Below are positions 35,467-44,331 of a DNA stretch of 64,000 nt, one piece after another (within the stretch, counting starts at the first letter, position 1; the number at the start of each line of letters is the position of its first letter). The notes beneath the pieces were generated by a model. That model was given only the letters and a program-made list of their open reading frames with translations. It made no database searches and was not told the origin of the DNA. The DNA is from Microvirga sp. (GTDB lineage: Bacteria > Pseudomonadota > Alphaproteobacteria > Rhizobiales > Beijerinckiaceae), in contig NZ_JACXAB010000011.1 of NCBI RefSeq assembly GCF_014699075.1, positions 1 through 64,000 on the forward strand, read 5' to 3'. Position numbers and translations under genes: made by a program.

Positions 35467-36465
35467 ATGGGGCAGACACCGGACATGATGCGCGCCGTCG
35501 TAGCGGACGGAAGCGGCGGACCCGAGGTTCTCAAGGTCGTGCAGCGCCCTGTTCCCCGGCCCGGAGACGGTGAAATCCTGGTGCGTGTGAAGGCGGCGGG
35601 CATAAACCGCCCCGACGTGATTCAACGCCAGGGCGGCTATCCGCCGCCGCCCGGAGCGCCGGATATCCTCGGGCTCGAAATCGCCGGCGAAGTCGTTGGT
35701 GCAGGCCCCAGCGCAGGGCGCTTCTCCATCGGGGAACCCGTCATGGCCTTGGTACCGGGCGGGGGCTATGCGGACTACGCGGTCGTGCACGAGAGCAACG
35801 CCCTGCCGGTTCCTCCAGGCCTGTCCTTCGAGGAGGCCGGGGCGATTCCGGAAACCTATTTCACCGTCTGGACCAATGTGTTCGACCGAGGGCGCCTCCA
35901 GGGCGGCGAGACCTTCCTGGTCCATGGCGGCACCTCGGGCATCGGCACCACGGCGATCCAGCTCGCCAAGGCCTTTGGGGCCACCGTTATTGCCACGGCC
36001 GGATCCCAGGACAAATGCGACGCCTGCCTGCGGCTCGGCGCCGACGTGGCGGTCAACTACCGGAGCCAGGATTTCGTGGCGGCCACAAAGGAGGCCACCG
36101 GCGGCCGGGGGGCGGACCTGATCCTCGACATGGTGGGCGGCGACTACATCCCGCGCAACTACGACGCGGCGGCCCAGGACGGGCGGATCGTGCAGATCGC
36201 CTTCCTGCAAAGCCCGAAGGTCGAGGTCGATTTCCGCCGCCTCATGGTCAAGCGGCTCACCCACACGGGTTCGACCCTGCGGCCCCGTTCGCCGGCCGAA
36301 AAGGCAGTCATCGCCCGCGCGCTCGAAGACAAGGTCTGGCCGCTTCTCGCCCAGGGGCGCTGCCGGCCCGTGATGGATTCAACCTTCGCCTTCGAGGATG
36401 TGGCCAAGGCCCATGCCCGCATGGACGGGGGCGAGCATATCGGGAAGATCATCCTTACCCTCTAG
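35467..36465 (+). CDS. NAD(P)H quinone oxidoreductase, PIG3 family (zinc-free MDR)
   Basis: 332 aa medium-chain dehydrogenase/reductase. INRPDVIQRQGGYPPPPGAPD and the Rossmann segment FLVHGGTSGIGTTAIQLAKAFGA match the PIG3/TP53I3-type quinone reductases, which use NADPH to reduce quinones and lack catalytic zinc. AAAGGAGGG is just upstream of the ATG. It is followed by palindromic repeats. Confidence 0.9.
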   Translation: MGQTPDMMRAVVADGSGGPEVLKVVQRPVPRPGDGEILVRVKAAGINRPDVIQRQGGYPPPPGAPDILGLEIAGEVVGAGPSAGRFSIGEPVMALVPGGGYADYAVVHESNALPVPPGLSFEEAGAIPETYFTVWTNVFDRGRLQGGETFLVHGGTSGIGTTAIQLAKAFGATVIATAGSQDKCDACLRLGADVAVNYRSQDFVAATKEATGGRGADLILDMVGGDYIPRNYDAAAQDGRIVQIAFLQSPKVEVDFRRLMVKRLTHTGSTLRPRSPAEKAVIARALEDKVWPLLAQGRCRPVMDSTFAFEDVAKAHARMDGGEHIGKIILTL

Positions 36466-36544
36466 CGCATCGTTGATGCGCCACTTAAAGGATTGAGCAT
36501 TGGATCAATCCCAAAAGTGCCTTCCACTTTTGGGTCCGATGCTC
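36465..36544. repeat. GCATCG palindrome family, two hairpins
   Basis: A mini palindrome GCGCATCGTTGATGCGC (36465-36481), touching the oxidoreductase stop codon, and a full copy (36495-36544) with arms GAGCATTGGATCAATCCCAA and TTGGGTCCGATGCTC. Likely the 3' end of the oxidoreductase transcript. Confidence 0.8.
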
Positions 36545-36700
36545 AAAAATTTGCAACATCGCGGCACGATCCCTATAATCATCCCGTTTCCCTCACATCG
36601 TGAGACGAGATGCTCCGGTCCGCACCGGTTCGGAGCGCAAGAGAGTTTTGCCGTGCGGCGCCGAAATGTCCGGCGCCCGGCCTGAAGGAGGTTCGCTTAC

Positions 36701-37420
36701 ATGTCCCAGGGACCGCTGATGCCGAAGGCGACGGCCGTTTGGCTCGTCGAGAATACATCGCTGTCGTTCGACCAGATCGCCGACTTCTGCAAGCTCCACC
36801 CGCTTGAGGTGAAGGGCATTGCCGACGGCGAAGTGGCCGCGGGCATCAAGGGCGCCGACCCCATCTCCATGGGCCAGCTGACCCGCGAGGAGATCGAGAA
36901 GGCGCAAGGCGACACGAACCACCGCCTGCGGCTTGCCGAGTCGCGCGTGAAGCTGCCGGAGCAGAAGAAGATCAAGAAGGGCCCGCGCTACACCCCCGTG
37001 TCGCGCCGTCACGACCGCCCGAACGCGATCCTCTGGCTCGTGCGCAACCATCCGGAGCTCAAGGACGCGCAGATCATGCGGCTGGTGGGCACCACCAAGA
37101 CCACGATCCAGCAGGTCCGCGAGCGCACCCACTGGAACTCGGCGAGCCTCACCCCCATGGATCCGGTGACGCTTGGCCTGTGCTCGCAGATCGACCTTGA
37201 TTTCGAGGTGCAGCGCGCCGCCAAGGACCGCCCGCAGGTGGAAGCCCAGGACCACGGCGGCACCCTGATGCCGGCGGAAGTCTCCACGGCCCCCGAGCGG
37301 CCCGTCGACCCCTTCACGGACATGAGCCGCCCGAAGCCGGTTCAGGAAGAGGCGATCGACGTCAACTCGGTCTTCGCCAAGCTCAAGACGCTCAAGCGCG
37401 ACGACGAAGACGAGGAATAA
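36701..37420 (+). CDS. trcR: Cell cycle transcriptional regulator TrcR (DUF1013)
   Basis: 239 aa. MPKATAVWLVENTSLSFDQI and PVSRRHDRPNAILWLVRNHPE, with the helix-turn-helix-like TTKTTIQQVRERTHWN, identify the DUF1013/TrcR family, an alphaproteobacterial regulator affecting cell-cycle genes in Caulobacter. Good Shine-Dalgarno AAGGAGG about 9 nt upstream. Its stop is followed by a strong terminator, so it is monocistronic. Confidence 0.85.
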   Translation: MSQGPLMPKATAVWLVENTSLSFDQIADFCKLHPLEVKGIADGEVAAGIKGADPISMGQLTREEIEKAQGDTNHRLRLAESRVKLPEQKKIKKGPRYTPVSRRHDRPNAILWLVRNHPELKDAQIMRLVGTTKTTIQQVRERTHWNSASLTPMDPVTLGLCSQIDLDFEVQRAAKDRPQVEAQDHGGTLMPAEVSTAPERPVDPFTDMSRPKPVQEEAIDVNSVFAKLKTLKRDDEDEE

Positions 37421-37430
37421 GGTTCAAGCA

Positions 37431-37459
37431 AAAGGCCCGGAGCGATCCGGGCCTTTTTT
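37431..37459 (+). terminator. Intrinsic terminator of trcR
   Basis: AAAGGCCCGG / CCGGGCCTTT stem with AGCGAT loop, then a run of T. Confidence 0.9.
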
Positions 37460-37472
37460 GTTTCTACCAAGC

Positions 37473-37695
37473 CATCATCCCGGACGAAGCGCAGCGCAGA
37501 TCCGGGATCGCGCAAACCAGCCTTGCACTGTCATCCCGGGGCTGCGCAGCAGAGCCCGAGATCCATAAACACGACAGTATTTTAGTTGGCACCGTCAGCG
37601 GTTATGGATCCCCGCCTGCGCGGGGGTGACAGTGTTGAGCTTCCGGCGCTCCGTCCTGCACACGATCCCGGATCGCCTGCGGCGTCCGGGATGCA
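37473..37695. repeat. Intergenic repeat cluster (CATCCCGG/CCGGGATGC family)
   Basis: Several nested units: CATCATCCCGGACGAAGCG with GATCCGGGATCG, then GTCATCCCGGGGCTGCGCAG with CTGCGCGGGGGTGACAG, enclosing GATCCATAAACACGACAG and GTTATGGATCC, and finally CGATCCCGGATCGCCTG with CGTCCGGGATGC. It fills the trcR-prpE spacer. Shares the TCCATAAAC / TTATGGATCC core with 45473-45612. Confidence 0.7.
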
Positions 37696-37705
37696 TTTGA
37701 TGGCA

Positions 37706-39619
37706 TTATCCCGCCAAACCCCTCGCCCTCAGCACATCCCCGATCTCCTCGAGAATGATCGGATCGTCGATGGTTGCCGGCGTGGTCCAGGGATCGCCGT
37801 CGGCGATCTTCTTCATGGTGCCGCGCAGGATCTTGCCGGAGCGGGTCTTGGGCAGGCGCGGCACGGTGATGGCGAGCTTGAAGGCTGCCACGGGGCCGAT
37901 CTTCTCGCGCACGAGGCCGATGAGATCCCGCTCGATCTCCTCAGGGGTCTTCTGCACACCGGATTTCAGCACCACGAAGCCGCAGGGCACCTCGCCCTTG
38001 AGGGCGTCCTTCACGCCGATGACGGCGCATTCGGCAACCGCCGGATGGGAGGCCAGAACCTCCTCCATGCCGCCGGTCGAGAGGCGGTGGCCCGCCACGT
38101 TGATGATGTCGTCCGTGCGGCCCATCACCCAGACATAGCCGTCCTCGTCGATATAGCCCGCATCCGAGGTGTTGTAGTAGCCGGGATAGACGGAAAGATA
38201 GGCTTGCCTGAACCGCTCCTCCGCCTGCCAGAGGGTCGGCAGGGCGCCTGGCGGAAGCGGCAGCTTGATGACGATGGCCCCCATGGTGCTGGGAGGGACC
38301 TGCTTGCCGCCCTCGTCCAGCACCTGCACCATGTAGCCCGGCAGCGGCACCGTGGGCGAGCCGTGCTTGACCGGCAGCGCGCCGAGGCCCAGCGGGTTGC
38401 CCACCACCGGCCAGCCGGTCTCCGTCTGCCACCAATGGTCGATCACCGGAACCTGCAGGATGTCCTCGGCCCATTTCACCGTGTCGGGATCCGCCCGCTC
38501 GCCGGCGAGGAACAGGGCGCGGAAGGCCGAGAGTTCATAGTTTTTCAGGAGCTCCGCACCGGGATCCTCCTTCTTGATCGCCCGGAAGGCGGTCGGCGCC
38601 GTGAACAGGGTCACGACCCCATGGTCGGCAATCACCCGCCAATAGGCGCCGGCATCGGGCGTGCCCACGGGCTTGCCCTCGTAGAGGATGGCCGTGCAGC
38701 CGTGGAGCAGCGGGCCGTAGACGATGTAGGAATGGCCCACCACCCAGCCCACGTCGGACGCGGCCCAGAACACCTCTCCCGGCGCGACGCCGAAGAAGTT
38801 CTCCATGGACCATTTCAGCGCAACCATGTGGCCGCCGTTGTCGCGCACGACGCCCTTGGGTCTCCCGGTGGTGCCGGAGGTGTAGAGCACGTAAAGCGGA
38901 TCGGTGGAGGCGACCGGCACGCACCCGGCCTGCTTTCCGGCCCGGCGGGCATCTGAAACCGCCTTCTGCCAGTCCGTGTCGCGGCCTTCGACCAGGGAGG
39001 CCTCGCATTGCGGCCGCTGGTAGACAAGGCAGGCATCGGGCTTCGAGGCGGAGAGCGTGATCGCCTCGTCCAGGAGCGGCTTGTAGGGGATGGTGCGGGT
39101 GCCCTCGATGCCGCAGGAGGCGGAGAGGATCGCCTTGGGCTTGGCATCGTCGATGCGGGTGGCAAGCTCCTTGGCCGCGAAGCCCCCGAACACCACCGAG
39201 TGGATGGCCCCGATGCGGGCGCAGGCCAGCATGGCGAAGGCGGCTTCCGGGATCATCGGCATGTAGATGACGACGCGGTCACCCTTCTCGACGCCCATGT
39301 CCTGCAGCACGGCGGCAAGCGTCGCCACCTCGTCGCGCAGCTCGGCATAGGAGATGCAGCGCTTCGAATTCGTGACCGGGCTGTCGTAGATGATCGCCGC
39401 CTGATCGCCGCGGGTCCCCGCATGCCGGTCGACGGCATTGTAGCAGGTGTTGCAGACGGCTCCCGTGAACCATGTGCCGTAGGCGCCCAGAGCGGCGTCG
39501 AAGATCTTGTCGGCGGGCTTGATCCAGTCGATCTCGCGCGCAGCCTGGGCCCAGAACCTTTCCGGGTCGGCTTTCCAGTCGGCATAGACCTCATGATAAC
39601 GGCTTTGGGTCGATGACAT
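37706..39619 (-). CDS. prpE: Propionyl-CoA synthetase (acyl-CoA synthetase) PrpE
   Basis: 637 aa AMP-forming synthetase. The P-loop YTSGTTGRPKGVVRDNGGH is the PrpE variant (Acs has a different continuation), and DVGWVVGHSYIVYGPLLHG, WWQTETGWPVVGNP and the C-terminal Lys region PKTRSGKILRGTMK are intact. It activates propionate, with weaker activity on acetate. The ATG at 39619 abuts the TSUP gene, which diverges. Confidence 0.9.
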   Translation of the reverse strand: MSSTQSRYHEVYADWKADPERFWAQAAREIDWIKPADKIFDAALGAYGTWFTGAVCNTCYNAVDRHAGTRGDQAAIIYDSPVTNSKRCISYAELRDEVATLAAVLQDMGVEKGDRVVIYMPMIPEAAFAMLACARIGAIHSVVFGGFAAKELATRIDDAKPKAILSASCGIEGTRTIPYKPLLDEAITLSASKPDACLVYQRPQCEASLVEGRDTDWQKAVSDARRAGKQAGCVPVASTDPLYVLYTSGTTGRPKGVVRDNGGHMVALKWSMENFFGVAPGEVFWAASDVGWVVGHSYIVYGPLLHGCTAILYEGKPVGTPDAGAYWRVIADHGVVTLFTAPTAFRAIKKEDPGAELLKNYELSAFRALFLAGERADPDTVKWAEDILQVPVIDHWWQTETGWPVVGNPLGLGALPVKHGSPTVPLPGYMVQVLDEGGKQVPPSTMGAIVIKLPLPPGALPTLWQAEERFRQAYLSVYPGYYNTSDAGYIDEDGYVWVMGRTDDIINVAGHRLSTGGMEEVLASHPAVAECAVIGVKDALKGEVPCGFVVLKSGVQKTPEEIERDLIGLVREKIGPVAAFKLAITVPRLPKTRSGKILRGTMKKIADGDPWTTPATIDDPIILEEIGDVLRARGLAG

Positions 39620-39734
39620 GGCGTTTCCCCGTTGCGTTCACGGCATGAGACTTCGAATGGCCAGTGTGGTAGCAGGCGTTACCGTCGTGGTCAGCGGAGA
39701 CTTTCGGCGAGTCCTGCTTTCGGCGAGTTCCTGC

Positions 39735-40493
39735 TTGATTACCGATCCTCTCTTCTATGCCGCGGCCATTCCCGCCGTGACGCTGCTGGGCCTCGCCAAA
39801 GGCGGCTTTTCGGGCCTCGGGATGCTCTCCCTGCCGCTCATGGCGCTCGTCGTCTCGCCGGTTCAGGCGGCGGCCATCACCCTGCCGATCCTGATCGTGC
39901 AGGACGTGGTCTCGGTCTGGGCGTATCGCTACACCTGGGACCGGCGCAACGTGGCGATCCTGGTCTTGGGCGCCATCTCGGGCATTCTCACCGGCTACTT
40001 GCTGGCGGCCCAAGTGTCGGACGCGGCGATCAAGCTCGCCGTGGGCCTGATCTCTATCGCCTTCGCGATCCGCCGCCTGGTGCTGGAGCGGGGCGGACGG
40101 GAGCCGAAGGCAACAACCGCCGACGTGCCGCGCGGGATGTTCTGGGGCTGGGTCACGGGCTTCACCAGCATGATCGCCCATGCGGGCGGACCACCGTTCC
40201 AGATCTATGTGATGCCGCAGCGCCTGCCGCGGGACGTCTTCGTCGGCACGGGTGCGGTCGTTTTCGCGTTCATCAACTGGATCAAGGTGCCGCCTTACAT
40301 GGCTCTGGGCCAGTTCACGGCCGAGAACATGGCCACGGCCGGCGCCCTGTTCCCGGTGGCGATCGCCTCCACCTGGGCCGGGGTGATCCTGGTGCGGCGC
40401 GTCTCCGGTCAGCTCTTCTATACGGCCGTCTATGTGCTGCTGGTCTTCGTGGGGGCCAAGCTCGCCTATGACGGGGCGAGCGCACTTCTCTGA
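39735..40493 (+). CDS. TauE/SafE (TSUP) family membrane permease
   Basis: About 252 aa with eight hydrophobic helices. Family members export sulfite, sulfoacetate or related anions. ITDPLFYAAAIPAVTLLGLAKG at the start and GFTSMIAHAGGPPFQIYVMP in the middle are the usual TSUP blocks. The TTG at 39735 starts exactly at the family N-terminus; ATG codons at 39645 and 39657 would add 26-30 non-conserved residues. No substrate assigned. Confidence 0.8.
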   Translation: MITDPLFYAAAIPAVTLLGLAKGGFSGLGMLSLPLMALVVSPVQAAAITLPILIVQDVVSVWAYRYTWDRRNVAILVLGAISGILTGYLLAAQVSDAAIKLAVGLISIAFAIRRLVLERGGREPKATTADVPRGMFWGWVTGFTSMIAHAGGPPFQIYVMPQRLPRDVFVGTGAVVFAFINWIKVPPYMALGQFTAENMATAGALFPVAIASTWAGVILVRRVSGQLFYTAVYVLLVFVGAKLAYDGASALL

Positions 40494-40569
40494 AGCAGGC
40501 AAGCAAAAGCCGCCACTCCGAGGTGAAGCGACGGCTTCTTGTGGTTGAAAATATTGAGGAAATGCGCGG

Positions 40570-40752
40570 CTAGTGCACCGCCGATTCGGAGCTTCTCAGT
40601 CTTGAGATCTCGTCCTTGAGCTGAAGCTTCCTTCGCTTGAGTTCTGCCAGCCTCATGTCATCTGCGGAGGGTCGGTTGAGAGTATCCTGGATTTCGCGCT
40701 CGAGAGCCCGATGCTTCCGTTCCAGTTCCGTCAGGTGATTCTGCAGCGGCAT
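40570..40752 (-). CDS. DUF465 (YdcH family) small protein A
   Basis: 60 aa, a single charged helix pair: NHLTELERKHRALEREIQDT and DDMRLAELKRRKLQLKDEI. The DUF465/YdcH family has no established function. GAGGAACTG lies just before the ATG at 40752. It is divergent from a second DUF465 gene 188 bp away. Confidence 0.8.
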   Translation of the reverse strand: MPLQNHLTELERKHRALEREIQDTLNRPSADDMRLAELKRRKLQLKDEISRLRSSESAVH

Positions 40753-40940
40753 GTCAGTTCCTCCTATGTGATCTCTGACCCGGATATTGTGGCAGCCAGA
40801 GTGTGGCGAGTCGAAGGCAAAATTTGCAAAATCGAGAGTAGAAGATGCTTGGGCGATCTTGCTCTCCACAAACCCGCAGAGCATACTTCCGCCCCTCTTG
40901 GCCCGGCACTCGAGAAGGCTTGGCGTTCTGGATATTTTCA

Positions 40941-41141
40941 ATGACCGAATTGGCTGAACTGGAAGCGGAATTGGCCCGCCTCAAGCAGGAACACCGCGAT
41001 CTCGACATGGCCATCGACGCCCTGGAGAGCATGGTCGCCGGCGACCAGCTGCAGGTCCAGCGCCTGAAGAAGCGCAAGCTCGCCCTCAAGGACCAGATCA
41101 TCCGGCTGGAAGACCAGCTCACCCCCGACATCATCGCCTGA
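40941..41141 (+). CDS. DUF465 (YdcH family) small protein B
   Basis: 66 aa: LAELEAELARLKQEHRDLD, then QRLKKRKLALKDQIIRLEDQ, clearly related to the divergent neighbour, which has KRRKLQLKDEI. The shared ending suggests a duplication that flipped orientation. The ATG at 40941 starts the conserved part. purE follows on the same strand. Confidence 0.8.
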   Translation: MTELAELEAELARLKQEHRDLDMAIDALESMVAGDQLQVQRLKKRKLALKDQIIRLEDQLTPDIIA

Positions 41142-41236
41142 GAATTCCGGTACGGAGATCCGTATCTCCCTTGCCTGCCAGGGGCGCCTTCGCTATTCGG
41201 GCTGAACACCAAAGGCCCTGAAGCCGGAGCGACGCC

Positions 41237-41728
41237 ATGGCCGGAACCCCCATCGCCATCATCATGGGCAGCCAGTCCGACTGGGCTACCATGCGCCATG
41301 CCGCCGAAACGCTGGAGGCGCTGGGCATTCCCTATGACGCCCGCATCGTCTCCGCCCATCGCACCCCGGACCGGCTTTATGCCTTCGCCAAGAAGGCCAA
41401 GGCCGATGGCTTCCAGGTGATCATCGCGGGCGCCGGAGGGGCAGCGCACCTTCCCGGCATGACCGCCGCCATGACGCCCCTGCCGGTTTTCGGCGTGCCG
41501 GTGGAATCCAAGGCTCTCTCGGGCCAGGACAGCCTCCTCTCCATCGTGCAGATGCCGGCCGGCATTCCGGTCGGGACGCTGGCCATCGGCCGGGCGGGCG
41601 CCGTCAATGCGGCGCTCCTCGCCGCCGCCGTGCTCGCCCTCCACGATCCGGCGCTTGCCGAACGCCTCGACGCATGGCGCACGCGCCAGAGCGAGGGCGT
41701 GGCCGAGCGCCCCTCCGATGAAAGCTGA
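41237..41728 (+). CDS. purE: N5-carboxyaminoimidazole ribonucleotide mutase PurE
   Basis: 163 aa class I PurE of purine synthesis; moves the carboxyl of N5-CAIR to C4. [29 protein letters not shown] and [14 protein letters not shown] carry the substrate-binding residues. Its end overlaps or touches the start of purK, its pathway partner. Confidence 0.96.
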   Translation: MAGTPIAIIMGSQSDWATMRHAAETLEALGIPYDARIVSAHRTPDRLYAFAKKAKADGFQVIIAGAGGAAHLPGMTAAMTPLPVFGVPVESKALSGQDSLLSIVQMPAGIPVGTLAIGRAGAVNAALLAAAVLALHDPALAERLDAWRTRQSEGVAERPSDES

Positions 41729-41735
41729 CACGCCC

Positions 41736-42815
41736 ATGATCCGTCCCGGCTGCACCCTCGGCATTCTCGGCGGCGGCCAGCTCGGCCGCATGATCGCCAT
41801 GGCGGCGGCGCAGCTGGGCCTGAGAACCCATGTCTATGCGCCGGACGAGAACAGCCCGGCCTTCGAGGTGGCGGCCGAGTGCACCATCGCGGCTTATGAG
41901 GACGAGGCGAACCTGGTGCGCTTCGCCAAGGCCGTGGACGCAGTGACGTACGAATTCGAGAACGTGCCGAGCGAGACCGCCGCGACCTTGAGCGCCCATA
42001 CCCTGTTGGCGCCCAACGCCCAGGCTTTGGCCGTGTCGCAGGACCGCTTCCTGGAAAAGAGCTTCATCTCTGGGCTCGGCATCGACGTCGCCCCCTTCGC
42101 AACCTTCTCGGACGAGGCCGAGCTCGTCGAGGCGCTGGAGCGCATCGGCCGGCCCGCCGTGCTCAAGACCAGGCGCTTCGGCTATGACGGAAAGGGTCAG
42201 GTGATGATCCGTCCCGATGTGGATCCCGTGGCTGCCTGGGCCGAGATCGGCCGCGCCTCCTCCATCGTCGAGGGCTTCGTGCCCTTCGAGCGGGAGGTTT
42301 CGGTGGTGGCCGCCCGCACCGCCTCCGGGGCGTTCGCGGCTTACGATCTCTGCGCCAACGAGCACAGTCACCACATCCTCGACACCACGCGGGTCCCGGC
42401 CAGCGTCTCCCGGGAGACGGAGGAGCAGGCCGTCTGCATCGCCCGCTCCATCGCGGATGCCCTGGACTACGTGGGCGTGCTGGCGGTCGAGATGTTCCTG
42501 GTCACCGAAGGCGGGCGCGAGCGCCTCGTGGTGAACGAGATCGCCCCGCGGGTGCACAATTCCGGGCATTGGACCCTGGGCGGCGCTGTAACGTCGCAGT
42601 TCGAGCAGCATGTGCGCGCCGTCTGCGGCTGGCCGCTCGGCGATACCGCCCGCCTCGGCCGGGTCGAGATGAAGAACCTGATCGGGCACGACGCGGATGC
42701 CTGGGAGGAGATCCTAGGCCAGCCGGGGGCGCATCTGCACCTCTACGGCAAGGCCGAGGCGCGGGCCGGCCGCAAGATGGGGCATGTGACGCGGGTGTTT
42801 CCGGAGCGGGATTGA
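41736..42815 (+). CDS. purK: N5-carboxyaminoimidazole ribonucleotide synthase PurK
   Basis: 359 aa ATP-grasp enzyme making N5-CAIR from AIR, bicarbonate and ATP. GCTLGILGGGQLGRMIAMAA opens the protein, VLKTRRFGYDGKGQ and EIAPRVHNSGHWTLGG are typical. ATG at 41736 fits the family start; an ATG at 41718 inside purE is possible and would couple translation. Confidence 0.95.
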   Translation: MIRPGCTLGILGGGQLGRMIAMAAAQLGLRTHVYAPDENSPAFEVAAECTIAAYEDEANLVRFAKAVDAVTYEFENVPSETAATLSAHTLLAPNAQALAVSQDRFLEKSFISGLGIDVAPFATFSDEAELVEALERIGRPAVLKTRRFGYDGKGQVMIRPDVDPVAAWAEIGRASSIVEGFVPFEREVSVVAARTASGAFAAYDLCANEHSHHILDTTRVPASVSRETEEQAVCIARSIADALDYVGVLAVEMFLVTEGGRERLVVNEIAPRVHNSGHWTLGGAVTSQFEQHVRAVCGWPLGDTARLGRVEMKNLIGHDADAWEEILGQPGAHLHLYGKAEARAGRKMGHVTRVFPERD

Positions 42816-42984
42816 ACCTGTTTCAGGCCCGTCGATTGCCTTTCTGGCCCGGCGCTTTTCTTGAGAGGCAACCCTGGACAGGCAAGGCTTCTTCTGATAC
42901 TGACGCCGGCCAGATAGAGGTGCGCCTGACGCGCCTCCTTTGTTTTTTATCACAATCGAAACGGTTCAAATACGAGGAATTCGC

Positions 42985-43224
42985 GTGCAGGTTCTTGTCC
43001 GGGATAACAACGTCGATCAGGCGCTCCGCGCTCTCAAGAAGAAGATGCAGCGTGAGGGTATCTTCCGCGAGATGAAGCTTCGCGGTCACTACGAGAAGCC
43101 GTCTGAGAAGAAGGCCCGCGAGAAGGCTGAGGCCGTTCGCCGCGCCCGCAAGCTGATCCGCAAGCGCATGCAGCGCGAAGGCCTGCTGCCTTCGAAGCCG
43201 CGTCCGACGACGGGCGGCCGCTAA
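42985..43224 (+). CDS. rpsU: 30S ribosomal protein S21
   Basis: 79 aa. [20 protein letters not shown] and [20 protein letters not shown] are diagnostic, and the C-terminus is Arg/Lys-rich as in the longer alphaproteobacterial form. Start GTG at 42985 with GAGGA about 6 nt upstream; the upstream open frame starts at 42940 but is not conserved. It has its own 169-bp leader after purK. Confidence 0.94.
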   Translation: MQVLVRDNNVDQALRALKKKMQREGIFREMKLRGHYEKPSEKKAREKAEAVRRARKLIRKRMQREGLLPSKPRPTTGGR

Positions 43225-43261
43225 GCTCTCAATCGAGCCATCGGCTGGACTATCGGTTGTG

Positions 43262-43295
43262 AAACAGCGCCCGACGCGCAAGCGGGGCGCTGTTT
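43262..43295 (+). terminator. Hairpin after rpsU
   Basis: AAACAGCGCCC / GGGCGCTGTTT arms (11 bp) around GACGCGCAAGCG, with only a short T stretch after it. Ends the rpsU transcript. Confidence 0.6.
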
Positions 43296-43445
43296 GCATG
43301 TCTGGCCGCCCTCCTGCGACGCGATGCTCCCCCTGAACGGCCAATTCCCTCTCAGAACGCCTTTTTGATGCCTTGTTTCACGGCTGTTAAGGATTTCCCG
43401 CCAGAGTGCCGCCTCCTGGTACCGAGTAAGAAGCTGGAGACGAAC

Positions 43446-44309
43446 GTGTTCGCCCCATCGATCCGCCGTTTTGCCCCCTTGAGCCTGACCCTTGTTGCCC
43501 TTGGCCTATCCGCCTGCGGCACGACGAGCAGCGGCCCTGCCCAGCGCATCGCCGTGGTGGAAGAGGACACTCAAGGAACGAGCACGGTCAACATCTCGTC
43601 CCTCTCGGACGTGATTCAGCGCAATCCGAACGATCCGAGCGCCTACAACACCCGTGGCGCAGCCTATGCGCGCGTCGGCAATTACAGCAGCGCCATGACC
43701 GACTTCACCAAGGCGGTGCAGCTCGATCCCAACTACGCGCCAGCCTATACCAACCGGGCGCTGGCTCTGCGCCAGACGAACCGCAACGACCAGGCGCTCG
43801 CCGACTTCACCCGGGCGATCCAGGCCGATCCGAATTACGGCCCGGCCTATATCGGCCGCGCCAATCTCTACCGCGCCCAGAACCAGTTCCAGGAAGCCCT
43901 CAGCGACCTGAACACGGCCACCCGCCTCCTGCCCGAATCGGCCGAAGCGCTGCATTCCCGCGGGCTGCTCTACCAGCGCCAGAACATGCACCCCCAGGCG
44001 ATCCTCGACTTCGATGCCACCATCGACCGCAATCCCTTTGTGGGCGCACCTTATGCCGCCCGCGGCCAGAGCTTCGTGGCGACGAACCAGTACGACAAGG
44101 CCATCGAGGACTTCAACGCTGCCCTCAACGTCGATCCCAAGGACGCCAATTCCTGGGCATGGCGCGGCGTGGCCATGGAGCGCAAGGGCGACCGGAGCCA
44201 GGCGCTCGAGAGCTACACCCGGGCTTTGTCCATCGACAACGGCAACACCGTCGCCCGCCAGGGCTCGTCGCGCCTGCAGGGCGGCGTCGCCGGCCTGTTC
44301 CGCTCCTAA
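43446..44309 (+). CDS. TPR-repeat lipoprotein
   Basis: 287 aa. A lipoprotein signal (SLTLVALGLSAC, Cys near residue 24) precedes about six TPR units, such as PSAYNTRGAAYARVGNYSSA and YAPAYTNRALALRQTNRN, and PNYGPAYIGRANLYRAQNQF. Such NlpI-like proteins scaffold envelope hydrolases. The GTG at 43446 has GGAG 7 nt upstream. No specific partner can be named. Confidence 0.85.
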   Translation: MFAPSIRRFAPLSLTLVALGLSACGTTSSGPAQRIAVVEEDTQGTSTVNISSLSDVIQRNPNDPSAYNTRGAAYARVGNYSSAMTDFTKAVQLDPNYAPAYTNRALALRQTNRNDQALADFTRAIQADPNYGPAYIGRANLYRAQNQFQEALSDLNTATRLLPESAEALHSRGLLYQRQNMHPQAILDFDATIDRNPFVGAPYAARGQSFVATNQYDKAIEDFNAALNVDPKDANSWAWRGVAMERKGDRSQALESYTRALSIDNGNTVARQGSSRLQGGVAGLFRS

Positions 44310-44331
44310 AAAAACTCCGAGGTGCGGCGGC

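Noticed and set aside
37706..39619. Acetyl-CoA synthetase (acs)
   Set aside because: The RDNGGH motif after the P-loop and the 637-aa length fit PrpE better than Acs.
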